Shown piece by piece: positions 26,666 through 35,769 of a stretch of DNA of 64,000 nt. Each line of letters begins with the position of its first letter. Within the stretch, counting starts at the first letter, position 1. Where the stretch lies: positions 62,001 through 126,000 of the forward strand of contig NZ_CP171226.1 in NCBI RefSeq assembly GCF_043226085.1, read 5' to 3'. This DNA comes from Amaricoccus sp003258405 (GTDB lineage Bacteria; Pseudomonadota; Alphaproteobacteria; Rhodobacterales; Rhodobacteraceae). The notes below the pieces were generated by a model. That model ran no database searches, was not told the DNA's origin, and worked only from the letters and a program-made list of their open reading frames with translations. Both the position numbers and the translations under genes were made by a program.

Positions 26666-27322
26666 TTGGCGGTGAAGGGTGGCTACCCGGCGGCGCAGGC
26701 GGCGGACATCACGGCCTTCAAGGCAACGATCGTGCCGGTCGGCGAGGATCAGGCACCGCTGATCGAGCAGACGAACGAGATCGTGCGGCGCATCAACGCA
26801 ACCGCAGGCCGCGCCGTGTTGCCCGAGGCGCGGGCGATCATTCCGAAGGCGGGTCGGTTGCCCGGTATCGACGGCAAGGCCAAGATGTCGAAATCCGGTG
26901 GCAACGCCATTGCGCTGTCCGCGTCGTCTCAAGAAATCCGAAATGCTGTCAGGGCAATGTTCACCGATCCCAACCATCTGCGTGTCGAAGACCCAGGCTG
27001 CGTCGACGGCAATGTCGTCTTCACCTATCTCGACGCCTTCGATCCCGACCAGGACGTGCTTGCCGAGTTGAAGGCGAAGTATCAGCGCGGAGGGCTCGGC
27101 GATGGCAAGATCAAGGCGCGTCTGGAAGCTATCCTCCAGGACCTCATTGCCCCAATTCGCGAGCGCAGGGCACACCTCAGCAAAGACCGGAGATACGTTC
27201 TTGACGTGATCGAAGAGGGTACGGCACGGGCGCGCGAGCGCACCGAGAAGACAAAGCGCGAGGTGGTTCGTGCCTTGGGTCTGTTCCAGCTCCAGGTGAA
27301 CAGTAGCAGGCGATCCGGTTGA
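26666..27322 (+). pseudogene. Tryptophanyl-tRNA synthetase fragment lacking the N-terminal half
   Basis: The frame (218 codons) begins in mid-protein at GGYPAAQAADITAFKATIVP and carries GEDQAPLIEQTNEIVRRIN, the signature KAKMSKSGGNAI (KMSKS), YTDPNH-like FTDPNHLRVEDPGCVDGN and the C-terminal AELKAKYQRGGLGDGKIKA. The N-terminal Rossmann half with the HIGH motif is absent, and the 140 bases before it show no homology to it. It cannot charge tRNA. It is probably a piece of a duplicated or transferred trpS cut during island assembly; a working trpS must be elsewhere. Confidence 0.88.
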
Positions 27323-27471
27323 AGGTCGGTTTCGTCCGCATTGTTGACCTTCGACCCTTGCCCGAGTTCACGAATGCGGCGATCGGCGGCTTCGACGGGC
27401 CGCCTTGCAGCATCCTGAGCCGAGGATGAAAGTCGGCTCAGAGCCGTTCGTTCCGACAACATAAATGACCC

Positions 27472-28008
27472 TTATCCGAGCTCTATCCCCTCCTTTCGAA
27501 GCTCCACCTTCACCCGGATCGTGACATGCACTGACACGATCTGCACCGGCGGCAGCGCATCGATATCTATCGACAGGGCATCGTGCTCGATTGTCGACCA
27601 CCGGTGGCAGGACCGCGTTGGAAGTCCGATGCCAAAATGAACGATCCACGGAGAGTCGATCGAATTGATGCGGGACGCCGGTGGTGAAAGAGAAAAGCGC
27701 GGGCCAAGCAGGTATCCCCGACGTGCAAGAGCCGCGATGGCGTCCCCTCCCGGTGTGGCGCGCGCGACACCCAGCGAAGCGATCAGCCAGCGATATCGCT
27801 CGACTACCTCGTCTATGGCCTTGCCGCGGATGCAAACCTCCTCGTCGCGCCGCCGGACGGCCTCGACAATCTGTAGCGCCTTGCGCCGGGCGATCTCGAA
27901 TGCCGCCGCAGACGACTTGCTCGTGGGATGAGACTTGGCGGGGGACAACGAGTTCGTCCCGCGCCGTGCCCGCCCGGGGTAAGGCCCGCCTGCCGGCGTT
28001 TGGGTCAT
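27472..28008 (-). CDS. Hypothetical protein (178 aa)
   Basis: Not recognised. The N-terminal 45 residues are polar and rich in Arg, Ser and Pro; a helical stretch follows (AFEIARRKALQIVEAVRRRD) and the C-terminal part alternates hydrophobic residues (LSIDIDALPPVQIVSVHVTI). No membrane segment or known motif is seen. It starts inside the stop of the upstream gene (ATGA overlap at 28005-28008), so it belongs to the run of small leftward genes from about 30 kb. Confidence 0.6.
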   Translation of the reverse strand: MTQTPAGGPYPGRARRGTNSLSPAKSHPTSKSSAAAFEIARRKALQIVEAVRRRDEEVCIRGKAIDEVVERYRWLIASLGVARATPGGDAIAALARRGYLLGPRFSLSPPASRINSIDSPWIVHFGIGLPTRSCHRWSTIEHDALSIDIDALPPVQIVSVHVTIRVKVELRKEGIELG

Positions 28009-28427
28009 GCAAGTCCCCCTGCCGGCACGCGCCGGATCTTTGCTGTCTTGAGAGCCTGCAGGGCCTCAATCGCGCGGTCCAGGGCATTGGCGCAGATCTG
28101 GGCGCCGACGACATGCGGCGCGTTCGGGTCGCATTCAACAATGAGATCGCCCTCGCGATAGACCGCCGGCTGGCTGCCGCCCACATAGTTGGCGATCAGG
28201 TCCCGCAATGGACGCAGCTCGTCGAAATGGTCGAGCGCGTCCGCCCCTTGCGCCACTGATGTCGCGACGGATCTGGCCAGCTTTGCTGCCTCGGCTCCAC
28301 CCAAGGCATCCGCGGTGGCAATCAGGATTTCGCCATGATTCCGGAGCCAGCCTTTGAACGCCGCTGCCACGCGCGCCGCCTGGATTTCACCAGGCGTGAT
28401 GTCATGATGATGCATGTTATCTCCCAT
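28005..28427 (-). CDS. Hypothetical protein (140 aa)
   Basis: Not recognised. An alternative ATG four codons in (MHHHDITPGEIQ) is possible. The product looks soluble and helical (AARVAAAFKGWLRNHGEILI, ALDRAIEALQALKTAK). Start and stop are well placed, and it overlaps the following 178-residue gene by 4 bp, the best evidence that both are real. Confidence 0.58.
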   Translation of the reverse strand: MGDNMHHHDITPGEIQAARVAAAFKGWLRNHGEILIATADALGGAEAAKLARSVATSVAQGADALDHFDELRPLRDLIANYVGGSQPAVYREGDLIVECDPNAPHVVGAQICANALDRAIEALQALKTAKIRRVPAGGLA

Positions 28428-28644
28428 GCAGATGATGCGCTGTGGCGCATTCTGCGCCGGACCGGCTGGGCCGGGACTTCTGTCAATTCCAGGTCAGGCG
28501 TGTCGGTGGGCAGAGGCCGCCGTCATGGGTCTGACGCACGGCTCTCTCTCATCCCCGGCGATGGGGATGCGAGAGAGCCAGGTTCATCGGACCCTGAGAC
28601 CAGTCATTTTCCGGTCCCTTTTCAGAAACGCGGGAGACCGGCGC

Positions 28645-29082
28645 TCAGTCGTGCAGCCGCGCAAGATCCTTCCTGACAGCGGCAACGATGGCAGAGGCCC
28701 GGGCCAGGTCGCGCGCCTCCTGGATGAACAGCCGCAACTGAACAACCGACGCGCGGACGGACCGTATCCACTCTCCGTCGCCGGTCAGGCAGCGCCGGGT
28801 ATAGAAGTCGCCACCTTCATCCCAACACTCTTCGACGCGCTCCTCGGCCTTTGCGGCCGCTGCAAGCGCGGCGGAAAGCTCTGCGAGATCGTCGAGGATG
28901 GGGCCGTCGAACAGGGTGTCCCGTATCGGGTCGCGCGATGGCGTGGCCTTATGGATCATTGCCAGAAGGTCCTCGTTGAGACCATCCGGGCGAGACCGCA
29001 CGGCATCATGGATCTCGCAGATATTCTCGAGGGCAGATTTGATCGCTTTGATCATGGGATCGGCGTGTTTCTCATTCAACAT
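28645..29082 (-). CDS. Hypothetical protein (145 aa)
   Basis: Not recognised. Acidic, helical, cytoplasmic-looking: MIKAIKSALENICEIHDAVR near the start, ALAAAAKAEERVEECWDEGG in the middle and ARASAIVAAVRKDLARLHD at the end. No membrane segment. It lies 217 bp upstream of the overlapping pair at 28427. Coding-like amino-acid composition and isolation from other frames support it moderately. Confidence 0.55.
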   Translation of the reverse strand: MLNEKHADPMIKAIKSALENICEIHDAVRSRPDGLNEDLLAMIHKATPSRDPIRDTLFDGPILDDLAELSAALAAAAKAEERVEECWDEGGDFYTRRCLTGDGEWIRSVRASVVQLRLFIQEARDLARASAIVAAVRKDLARLHD

Positions 29083-29261
29083 GTCTCTGACGTTCCATTG
29101 GTTTCAAAGAATTGACAGATCCAGCGCTCCTGACGCCGCGACGGGGTCGCACCGCCCGCGCTGTTCGCAAACATGCGAGCGCGCCGGGGGACCGCGGGAT
29201 TTCGGTCGTGCGGGCAGCCTGCGGAAATTCTCCCAACGCATGGAAAACGAAATGACCGGGA

Positions 29262-29600
29262 TCATGACGATGGGCGCCTCGAGGCCTGTGCGAGGGCCAT
29301 AAGCGTATCCTGATCGTAGAGGAGGGAACTCAGATGCCGGGTGATACGACGCGCACTCTCGTCGACATCACAGGCGCCGTTCGAGAGCGCGGCGATGATC
29401 CGATCCAATTGCCATTTGTGGGGTTGTGGTTGCCTGCTGCGGATGCTCTTGGCAAAAGCTCGTGCGGCGCGAACACTGGCGGGATTGCCCAGCCCCAGGC
29501 AGAGCTTAAGCATCGTGCTGCATGTCTTGCCGGCCGTTGCACGCGCTTTTCGGACCATCGCGTCCCGAATTGCAGTGCGCGCAGCTGTCGTCGTCTTCAT
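29262..29600 (-). CDS. Hypothetical protein (112 aa)
   Basis: Not recognised. Basic and rich in Ala, Arg and Thr, with ATAGKTCSTMLKLCLGLGNP and AFAKSIRSRQPQPHKWQLDR; the basic composition could suit nucleic-acid binding, but no motif is clear. It is part of the leftward series of small genes on the island. Confidence 0.5.
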   Translation of the reverse strand: MKTTTAARTAIRDAMVRKARATAGKTCSTMLKLCLGLGNPASVRAARAFAKSIRSRQPQPHKWQLDRIIAALSNGACDVDESARRITRHLSSLLYDQDTLMALAQASRRPSS

Positions 29601-29750
29601 GGGCTGCCCCCTTTGTTGAGCCCGCCGCCCCGTGATGGGGTGGCTTCAGGCGTCAAGGAGGGGGCTGGGAGACCCAGGCTCCGCTGGCGCGGTGATGCGC
29701 CAGCGGAAGGGATGAGGGGCGGGACTTCCCCGCCCAGGCCGACTATGGCG

Positions 29751-30029
29751 TCAGATTCCAGACTCGCCGGACGCGTCGTCGTTTGACGCGGCCTCCGCGG
29801 CTGTATCAGGGGGATCCCCAGGCCCTGGTTGATTGAGCAGGTCCAGGCGGATCGTGTGATACGAGCCCCGGTGTTGCCGCCAAGTCTCGACGAGGCCATG
29901 GAGGAGCGCACTCTCGCGGTCCGGGTGGATTCCACTCTCCACCAACTCGTCGTACGCATCGAGGAGGCCGCTCGGCAGCTCGAGGGAGATGGAAACAAGC
30001 CGCTTTGGCTCTTCGACAGGATCGCTCAT
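29751..30029 (-). CDS. Ribbon-helix-helix-like small protein
   Basis: A 92-residue protein. Residues 10-50 (RLVSISLELPSGLLDAYDEL, then VESGIHPDRESALLHGLVET) fit a ribbon-helix-helix DNA-binding fold: a beta strand of alternating residues followed by two helices around a turn. The C-terminal third is polar and probably disordered. Such proteins regulate plasmid or island genes or serve as antitoxins, but no toxin-like gene adjoins it. The RHH call is from pattern only. Confidence 0.6.
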   Translation of the reverse strand: MSDPVEEPKRLVSISLELPSGLLDAYDELVESGIHPDRESALLHGLVETWRQHRGSYHTIRLDLLNQPGPGDPPDTAAEAASNDDASGESGI

Positions 30030-30164
30030 TGCGATACCCTTTCCTGAAACAACAGCGTTGCGTGCTCTCGAAAGGGAAAATTGGCCTGTCGGAAAATCAC
30101 GAAGGAAACTCGGTGGATTTCCGTTCGCTTCGGTTAACGGATCTTTGCGGGCGGATGTTCCGGG

Positions 30165-30422
30165 CTAACCGGTCTGGTCGCCAGATGACCGTCCGCCCCC
30201 GGGCTGTTCGACCAGATCAACCGGCGACATTGCCTGCAACGCATCGAACCAGCTGGTTCGCTCTTCAAGTCGATCCTTCAGGCGGGTATTTTCTGACTTC
30301 ACGCGGGCAAGCGCGTTCTGGAGTTTTGCAGAAATACGTCGAGGCCGAGTTTGCAAACGGGTGCTTTGAGGAAGAGGAGAGCCAAGATGGCAGTCTTTCA
30401 GACTCTCGCATCCTCGCTGCAT
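30165..30422 (-). CDS. Hypothetical protein with short coiled coil (85 aa)
   Basis: Not recognised. The C-terminal half (KLQNALARVKSENTRLKDRL) has a heptad-like pattern; the N-terminal half looks unlike a normal protein and the true start may be internal. A 43-codon frame on the other strand (30387-30518) begins after a GGAAGAGGAG stretch and is an alternative. Low confidence. Confidence 0.35.
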   Translation of the reverse strand: MQRGCESLKDCHLGSPLPQSTRLQTRPRRISAKLQNALARVKSENTRLKDRLEERTSWFDALQAMSPVDLVEQPGGGRSSGDQTG

Positions 30423-30492
30423 GATGCCTCAGAAGTGGATCTCAAGGGGGTTGCCGGGATCACAGTTTCGTCGCGCATCTGCCTGGATCCAT

Positions 30493-30847
30493 TCACGGCG
30501 AAATCAGCCCGAGTGTGATGGCCACAGCCACCGCCTGCTCCCGGGTCGCACAGCCAAGCTTGCGCCGCGCCGAGATCATGTGTGCGCGAACCGTCGGCTC
30601 GGAAATGCCAAGCCGCTCCGCGATCCGGGCGTTGAGATGGCCATTGGCCAGCAAACACAGCACGTCGCGTTCGCGCGCCGTCAGCCTGGGCCGGCGGTCA
30701 ACAAAGACCTGGGGGTCCTTCCGCTCCATGGGCATAGCTTCGGAAGCGACATGCGGTGCCAGCAGGATCAGAGACCGGAAGGCATCGCTGTGAATGAATG
30801 CTTCGTCGCCCCGACCGGCTCCAGCGACCAGAACGCGAACAAGAGAC
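30493..30847 (-). pseudogene. LuxR-type regulator, N-terminus lost at an IS boundary
   Basis: The C-terminal HTH is intact: RLTARERDVLCLLANGHLNA, then RIAERLGISEPTVRAHMIS and ARRKLGCATREQAVAVAITL. The frame stays open upstream (VRVLVAGAGRGDEAFIHSD) as far as 30847, where the left end of IS3-family copy B begins, so the start and most of the effector domain are missing. An internal ATG at 30735 could still give a bare DNA-binding domain. The lost part is not on the other side of the IS, which fits rearrangement there. Confidence 0.75.
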
Positions 30848-30931
30848 TGTCTGACGTCAGCGCTCGTGGGACATCTGAGTTGATTTCATAACGGAGGGTT
30901 TCCGGCTCATCGTAACCGCCAAGGAGTGGAG

Positions 30932-31306
30932 ATGAGACAGAAACCCGGAACAGCAAAGCCGACGGCCGAAGCCGTTGTGAAGGACATCCGCCGGCGCACG
31001 CGGAAGCATCATTCGGCCGAGGAGAAGATCCGGATCGTGCTCGAGGGCCTGCGGGGCGAGGAGAGCATTGCCGAACTCTGCCGGCGCGAGGGGATTGCGA
31101 CGAGCCTCTATTACAGCTGGTCGAAGGAGTTCCTCGAGGCGGGCAAGAAGCGACTGGCCGGCGACACGGCGCGGCAGGCCAGCAGCCCAGAGGTCAAGGA
31201 CCTGCGCGCCGAGGCCGCCGCGCTCAAGGAAGCCGTCGCGGACCTCACCCTGGAGAACCGCCTGCTCAAAAAAAGCATGCTCGGGGATGGGGGAGACGAG
31301 GAATGA
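30932..31306 (+). CDS. IS3-family transposase OrfA (copy B)
   Basis: Identical in translation to the copy A OrfA (HTH plus coiled coil), starting five bases after AGGAG and overlapping orfB by 4 bp. Confidence 0.93.
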   Translation: MRQKPGTAKPTAEAVVKDIRRRTRKHHSAEEKIRIVLEGLRGEESIAELCRREGIATSLYYSWSKEFLEAGKKRLAGDTARQASSPEVKDLRAEAAALKEAVADLTLENRLLKKSMLGDGGDEE

Positions 31307-32283
31307 GGTATCCCGCATCGGAGAAACTGGAAATCATCCGGCTGGTGGAGCAGTCGCACCTGCCGGCCAAGCGGACCCTCGACATGATCGGGGTCCCGCG
31401 CACAACATTCTACCGCTGGTACGATCGCTACTTGGCCCTCGGCGCGGTGGGGCTGGAGGATCGGCCCTCGCGCCCGTCTCGGGTCTGGAACCGCATCCCG
31501 GATAAGGTGCGTCGGCAGATCGTCGACCTGGCGCTCGATCAACCCGAGCTCTCGCCACGGGAACTGGCGGTCAGGTTTACGGACAGCCGGCGCTACTTCG
31601 TCTCGGAGGCCAGCGTTTACAGGGTTCTGAAGGCGCATGATCTGATCACCAGCCCGGCCTTCACGGTGATCAAGGCGGCAGGCGAGTTCCAGGAGAAGAC
31701 CACTCGACCGAACCAGCTCTGGCAGACCGACTTCACCTACCTGAAGGTCATCGGCTGGGGCTGGTTCTACCTCTCGACCATCCTCGACGACTACAGCCGC
31801 TACGTCATTGCCTGGCGGCTCTGCACGACGATGAAGGCATCGGACGTGACCGCGACGCTGGAAGATGCCCTGGTGGCCTCGGGTTGCGAGCAGGCCAGGG
31901 TTGCCCATCGACCCAGGCTGCTGAGCGACAATGGCAGCAGCTACATCTCCGGGGAACTGGCCGACTGGCTTGCCGCCGAGGGCATGGATCATGTCCGTGG
32001 AGCGCCCCGACACCCTCAGACCCAGGGCAAGATCGAGCGCTGGCACCAGACCCTGAAGAACCGCATCCTCTTGGAGAACTACTTCCTGCCGGGAGCCCTG
32101 GAACAGGCGATCGACGCCTTCATCGACCACTACAATCACCACCGCTACCACGAGAGCCTCGGCAACATCACCCCCGCCGACGTCTACTTCGGCAGATCGG
32201 AAACCATCCTCAAACGACGAAAGGAGATCAAGGCCAGGACCTTCGAGACGCGCCGCTTGCTGCACCGCAAGTCAGCGGCCTAA
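31303..32283 (+). CDS. IS3-family transposase OrfB (copy B)
   Basis: A 326-residue DDE transposase, intact, with WQTDFTYLKV, LLSDNGSSYISG and QGKIERWHQTLKN around the catalytic triad. It differs from copy A at three residues, including Leu for Pro two positions before LSDNGSS. Both copies appear functional by sequence, so they can recombine and may supply transposase to each other. Confidence 0.94.
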   Translation: MRYPASEKLEIIRLVEQSHLPAKRTLDMIGVPRTTFYRWYDRYLALGAVGLEDRPSRPSRVWNRIPDKVRRQIVDLALDQPELSPRELAVRFTDSRRYFVSEASVYRVLKAHDLITSPAFTVIKAAGEFQEKTTRPNQLWQTDFTYLKVIGWGWFYLSTILDDYSRYVIAWRLCTTMKASDVTATLEDALVASGCEQARVAHRPRLLSDNGSSYISGELADWLAAEGMDHVRGAPRHPQTQGKIERWHQTLKNRILLENYFLPGALEQAIDAFIDHYNHHRYHESLGNITPADVYFGRSETILKRRKEIKARTFETRRLLHRKSAA

Positions 32284-32356
32284 ACTGAAGCACCAACGAG
32301 CCAGGCCCTCCATTCGAGATCAGGCGCTCGTGTCCCAAATCATCTGACGACGGACA

Positions 32357-33841
32357 TTCCATTAGGCCATGGGATCCTTTTGTTTCAGGATTGACAACCC
32401 CGTCTTTTCCTGGAGACCAGTGAGGTTGTGCAGCGTCGCTGTGATGTCTGAAATCTACTTCAGACATCAGTTCTTCGAACATATCATCGCGTTCCCGCGC
32501 AGCGGCGGCCAATGCCGCAGCGCGGGCCTGCTGACCAATATACTTCGCGGCCGCTTGCGTTGATTGATGGTCATTGAGCAGCATGGCACCGCGGGTCGCC
32601 TTCTCGCCGAGTGCGAAGAGGATATCGTAGGCGATGGTACGCGCAATATGCGCGCCGGTGCCGAATTCTTTCGACCAGACCTGTGAGACGTAGTTCGGAG
32701 CCACCTCTGATCCGTTCGGGTGGGCGAAGAGGGGCCACATCATTTGTTCAGCCCGTTCACGCAATGCATCGAGATATTTCGGATCATCATCCTGCAAGAG
32801 AACAGCGTCCACAAATTGCTGTGCAGAAGGGTGAATCGAGCCGGGGTATTCCTCGCGCCCCCTGCGGTGCCGGTTCTTTCTGAGCTTGTAGTTTCGAAGC
32901 CGATATCGGCCGTCATCCCAGACAATGTCCCGGCCGAATTTCAGTTCGTGCCATTCACGTCGCAAGGGTGTCGTGAGCGGGATGGCAAGGGCCATGGCCC
33001 GGTTCCGCTGTTGACACCGTTGCGCCGGATTTGGTCGGTTCGCGGCGTCGGCAAGGACGGCTTCGGCCCGTGGGCGGATAGCGCGCACGTCGATTGCGGC
33101 AAGGGCCGCATATTTACTCGAGATCTCGGCGTCGACCTTCTCTCCAAGCTTTTGCAGGAGCTTCCTGACCTCCAAGCACAACGAGTCCGCGTAGTCGCCA
33201 GATAGTCGCATATAGTTTTGGATGTCAGAGAAGGTTGCGAGGATCGTGGCGGACGCCAGCCGCTTTCCCCGGTTGGAGATACGCGTGGTCTCGTATTCAT
33301 GGAATGCTTGCAGACCCGCGAGCGTGAGTTCCGCCGGAAACCCGATGTCGTGCATGTACCAGGCGTATTGGGCGAGTTTCTGGATCATGCGTTTGAAAAT
33401 GTCGTCCGCGAGACTGATTTCCCCGTCGTCGCGTCGCGCTCTGATGTCCGTGAGCCGTTCCTGCCAGCGGACTGGCAGGTCGGCAAAGGCCAGGGAAATG
33501 TCGCGAGCATACTGGCGACGCGGAATGCGCGACGTGCCATTAAAGTCGCGGCAGGCCCTGAGGCTGTCCGCCGCACCGCGAAGGGCGAGCAGCTGCGGAG
33601 CTTCGGGCCCCTCGGTCGCCGCCATCGCGCGCGTGGCATCATCGAGCCCATCCAACCCGTCGTTCAGGCGAGCCCAGATCCGGCAATCGACCTCCTTGAG
33701 GTTCTCGATACCATTGCTGCGCACGAAAACAACAAGTCCATCGAGAGCGCGGAGCTCCGCGATCGGAAGCTGCAGCAGGACCGAATTGGCCGCGAACGGC
33801 CGCCAGTGGGGCCGTGCGAGGATCTCGTGCCGTCCTAACAT
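32357..33841 (-). CDS. Tyrosine recombinase-like protein, stop codon lost to IS copy B
   Basis: Start at the ATG at 33841, which overlaps the upstream gene's stop (ATGTTAG). About 490 residues are encoded before the IS; the frame then runs on through the IS right end to 32228. Recombinase features are in the last third: RAMALAIPLTTPLRREWHEL (first arginine), GAHIARTIAYDILFALG (H-x-x-R), LLNDHQSTQAAAKYIG (His and the likely nucleophile Tyr). The N-terminal part is unlike known domains. Restoring the sequence now at 11143 downstream gives ...GSHGLME and a TGA, a natural end. Last gene of a four-gene leftward module. Confidence 0.75.
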
Positions 33842-35661
33842 GCGAGGATCTCCGCGAGCATGTCCTGAGTCTCCTCGAGTTTCTGGCGGCGGTCGAGCCA
33901 GGCATAGTGCTTGTCGAGCACCCCAACCGAGCAACCGAGATACGCGGCCGCGCGGCTCCGATTGTCCCAGGACCGGGCAAGCATCAGCGAGGCGAAACCA
34001 TGCCGAAAGTTATGCGGAAACATCTCCAGCCCGATCTCCGCGCTGCAGTTTCTAAACCATTTGTAGAGCATCGAACCGAGGAGGGCTCGGGGTGACTGTT
34101 CCGCGGGAAACAGGAAGGGCGACCGCGGTCGTTCGTTCTCCTCACACCATTCCGGATTGGCGAAATCGAACATCGGACGAATCGTTTTCAGATACCAGTC
34201 GAGCACCTCGTAGCCGCAATACTTGTCGTCGCGGATCGGGATCGGCGGCATCTCGACATACTCGCCCTTCATGTCCTTCTTCGGAATGCAAAGTTCGAAC
34301 CATCGTTCATCCCCCGACTGGCGCCGAAACAGGTTCTGGCCGGTCCCGCCGGACATGGCTGCCAACGCGCTTCCCTTGCGAATGCCGGCGCCGCGAATCT
34401 CGAGTGCGGCGAAGGCCGCGCACGTACCTAATCCGCGCACCCTACGCCGGTCATCAAGCGTGAGCGTCTTGTCGGTCGCGAGGATGTCCATCGCCCTATC
34501 CTGGTAGAGCGTATGCTGACAGAGGAAGAGGCGTGTCTTCTCGCGGTCCTTGATCAGCCGCTGGCAGAACGCCTGGTTCTTCGGCGCCATCTTCCGACCC
34601 GTCTCGCGGCCATCCTGCAGAAACGGGTTTGACTTGAGGCTCTTCGACCATTTGCCTGTGTCGATCCCATTTACCTCGCCGATCCGCGCGATCGTCCCGA
34701 CGTATTGGGCGGCGGTACGCGCGCTAAACCCTGCTCCGGTTTCGTCCAGATCGATCCAGTGCGTGACAACCGCGCGCCGGATCTCGCACTCGAAGAGGGG
34801 CTCGAGAGAAGTCAGCCCCTCCAGATCCACCATGCCGGTATCGGCGGCAGCGCGCGCCAGCGCTACGAAGGCGGCGGTGTAGGACTCTGCCGTATTCTCG
34901 TTGAACGCCGCAGTCGTCGTTTGCGATATATCGTCGTACATTCCGTTCGCATACCGTGCCGTGTTTATCAGGGCGTCGATTGCCGCACGCACCGTGTCCG
35001 GCACCGGCGTCGCTTTGCCGGGGACCCACATCTCGCCTTGGAAATCCTCGTGCAGATGTTCGCGGACCCGTTCGAGGCTGCTGAGCGAGGCGAGGGACTT
35101 CAGCGCGCGAACGGAACGCTCGCGTTCGTGCAGCGGCAGGGCGTCGAGCAGCAGGGGTACCCGGGCAGGCGAAAGGTCGGACGGCTCAAAGCCGTGCGCA
35201 CGGGCCCGATCAACAAGGGCGCGTATGGAACCAAGCGTCGCCGGGTGAACGGGTCCGTGGTCCTCGGACAATTCCGTCAGCAGGTCGAGAAGCGGTGTCC
35301 AGCCGTCGATCTGCGCCCGAAGGGCTTTTCGGGCATCTATTGCGCCGATCGTTGTGCGGATCCGACGCCAGCAGACTTCCCGCCACTTCCTGTAGGCCGC
35401 GCGACTTTTCCAGAACTCCCGATCCGCACCCGGGAGCGGACCGCCGCGGATTTTCCTGGGATGGGGGAAATGTACGCAGAACCATTGCTCGAGGTCTCCC
35501 TCGAATGTCGAAAGCGGGGCGGCGAAGAAATCCTCGATGCGCCGGAGGCGCTTCTTCTCGCTCTCGTCCACGGTCTGGTCGAGGACGGTCTGCATTGTGA
35601 TACCTGTGGTGGTGCCGTCCATGGCAACCGGCGCGTGGGCGGCACTTGAAAAAAGCCCCAT
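33835..35661 (-). CDS. Large tyrosine recombinase of the four-gene module
   Basis: I use the ATG at 35661 (MGLFSSAAHA), seven bases after AGGAGA; 608 residues. The catalytic domain is C-terminal: ALEIRGAGIRKGSALAAMSG (first arginine), IPKKDMKGEYVEMPPIPI (lysine), MFPHNFRHGFASLMLARS (H-x-x-R), AAYLGCSVGVLDKHYAW (nucleophile Tyr near the end). The large N-terminal half has no recognised domain. Its stop overlaps the next recombinase start by 7 bp, so the two are co-translated and may act as a heteromer, as TnpA/TnpB of Tn554 do. It is not the island's tRNA integrase, which is at the other end. Confidence 0.83.
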   Translation of the reverse strand: MGLFSSAAHAPVAMDGTTTGITMQTVLDQTVDESEKKRLRRIEDFFAAPLSTFEGDLEQWFCVHFPHPRKIRGGPLPGADREFWKSRAAYRKWREVCWRRIRTTIGAIDARKALRAQIDGWTPLLDLLTELSEDHGPVHPATLGSIRALVDRARAHGFEPSDLSPARVPLLLDALPLHERERSVRALKSLASLSSLERVREHLHEDFQGEMWVPGKATPVPDTVRAAIDALINTARYANGMYDDISQTTTAAFNENTAESYTAAFVALARAAADTGMVDLEGLTSLEPLFECEIRRAVVTHWIDLDETGAGFSARTAAQYVGTIARIGEVNGIDTGKWSKSLKSNPFLQDGRETGRKMAPKNQAFCQRLIKDREKTRLFLCQHTLYQDRAMDILATDKTLTLDDRRRVRGLGTCAAFAALEIRGAGIRKGSALAAMSGGTGQNLFRRQSGDERWFELCIPKKDMKGEYVEMPPIPIRDDKYCGYEVLDWYLKTIRPMFDFANPEWCEENERPRSPFLFPAEQSPRALLGSMLYKWFRNCSAEIGLEMFPHNFRHGFASLMLARSWDNRSRAAAYLGCSVGVLDKHYAWLDRRQKLEETQDMLAEILAC

Positions 35662-35769
35662 GGATACTCTCCTACGGATTACTCGATTGACTGGGAAATT
35701 GGTTGGTTTGCGTGCGCCGGAAGCGATTCTGTGCGTCGGGGGCGAATTCTCCGGCGATTTAACCACGCC

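Larger units (their letters stand above)
30848..32356 (+). mobile_element. IS3-family element, 1509 bp, copy B
   Basis: Same length and ends as the copy at 15487, with about five single-base differences (three change OrfB residues: Gly to Ser, Asp to Gly, Pro to Leu) and one change in the right end. Left flank AGAC and right flank TTCC do not match each other. The right flank TTCC does match the outer flank of the truncated copy at 11142, indicating an exchange of flanks between copies. Confidence 0.95.

Noticed and set aside
26666..27322. Functional second trpS giving inhibitor resistance
   Set aside because: The HIGH-containing half is absent, so no active enzyme can be made.
15487..32356. 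Composite transposon formed by the two 1509-bp IS3-family copies
   Set aside because: The copies are in direct orientation and bracket the catabolic operon, but the outer flanks (TAAGC and TTCCA) are not a target duplication, and copy B's right flank pairs with the copy at 11142 instead.
34705..35649. Rightward 314-codon frame over the large recombinase
   Set aside because: Antisense shadow; the leftward frame has clear recombinase motifs.
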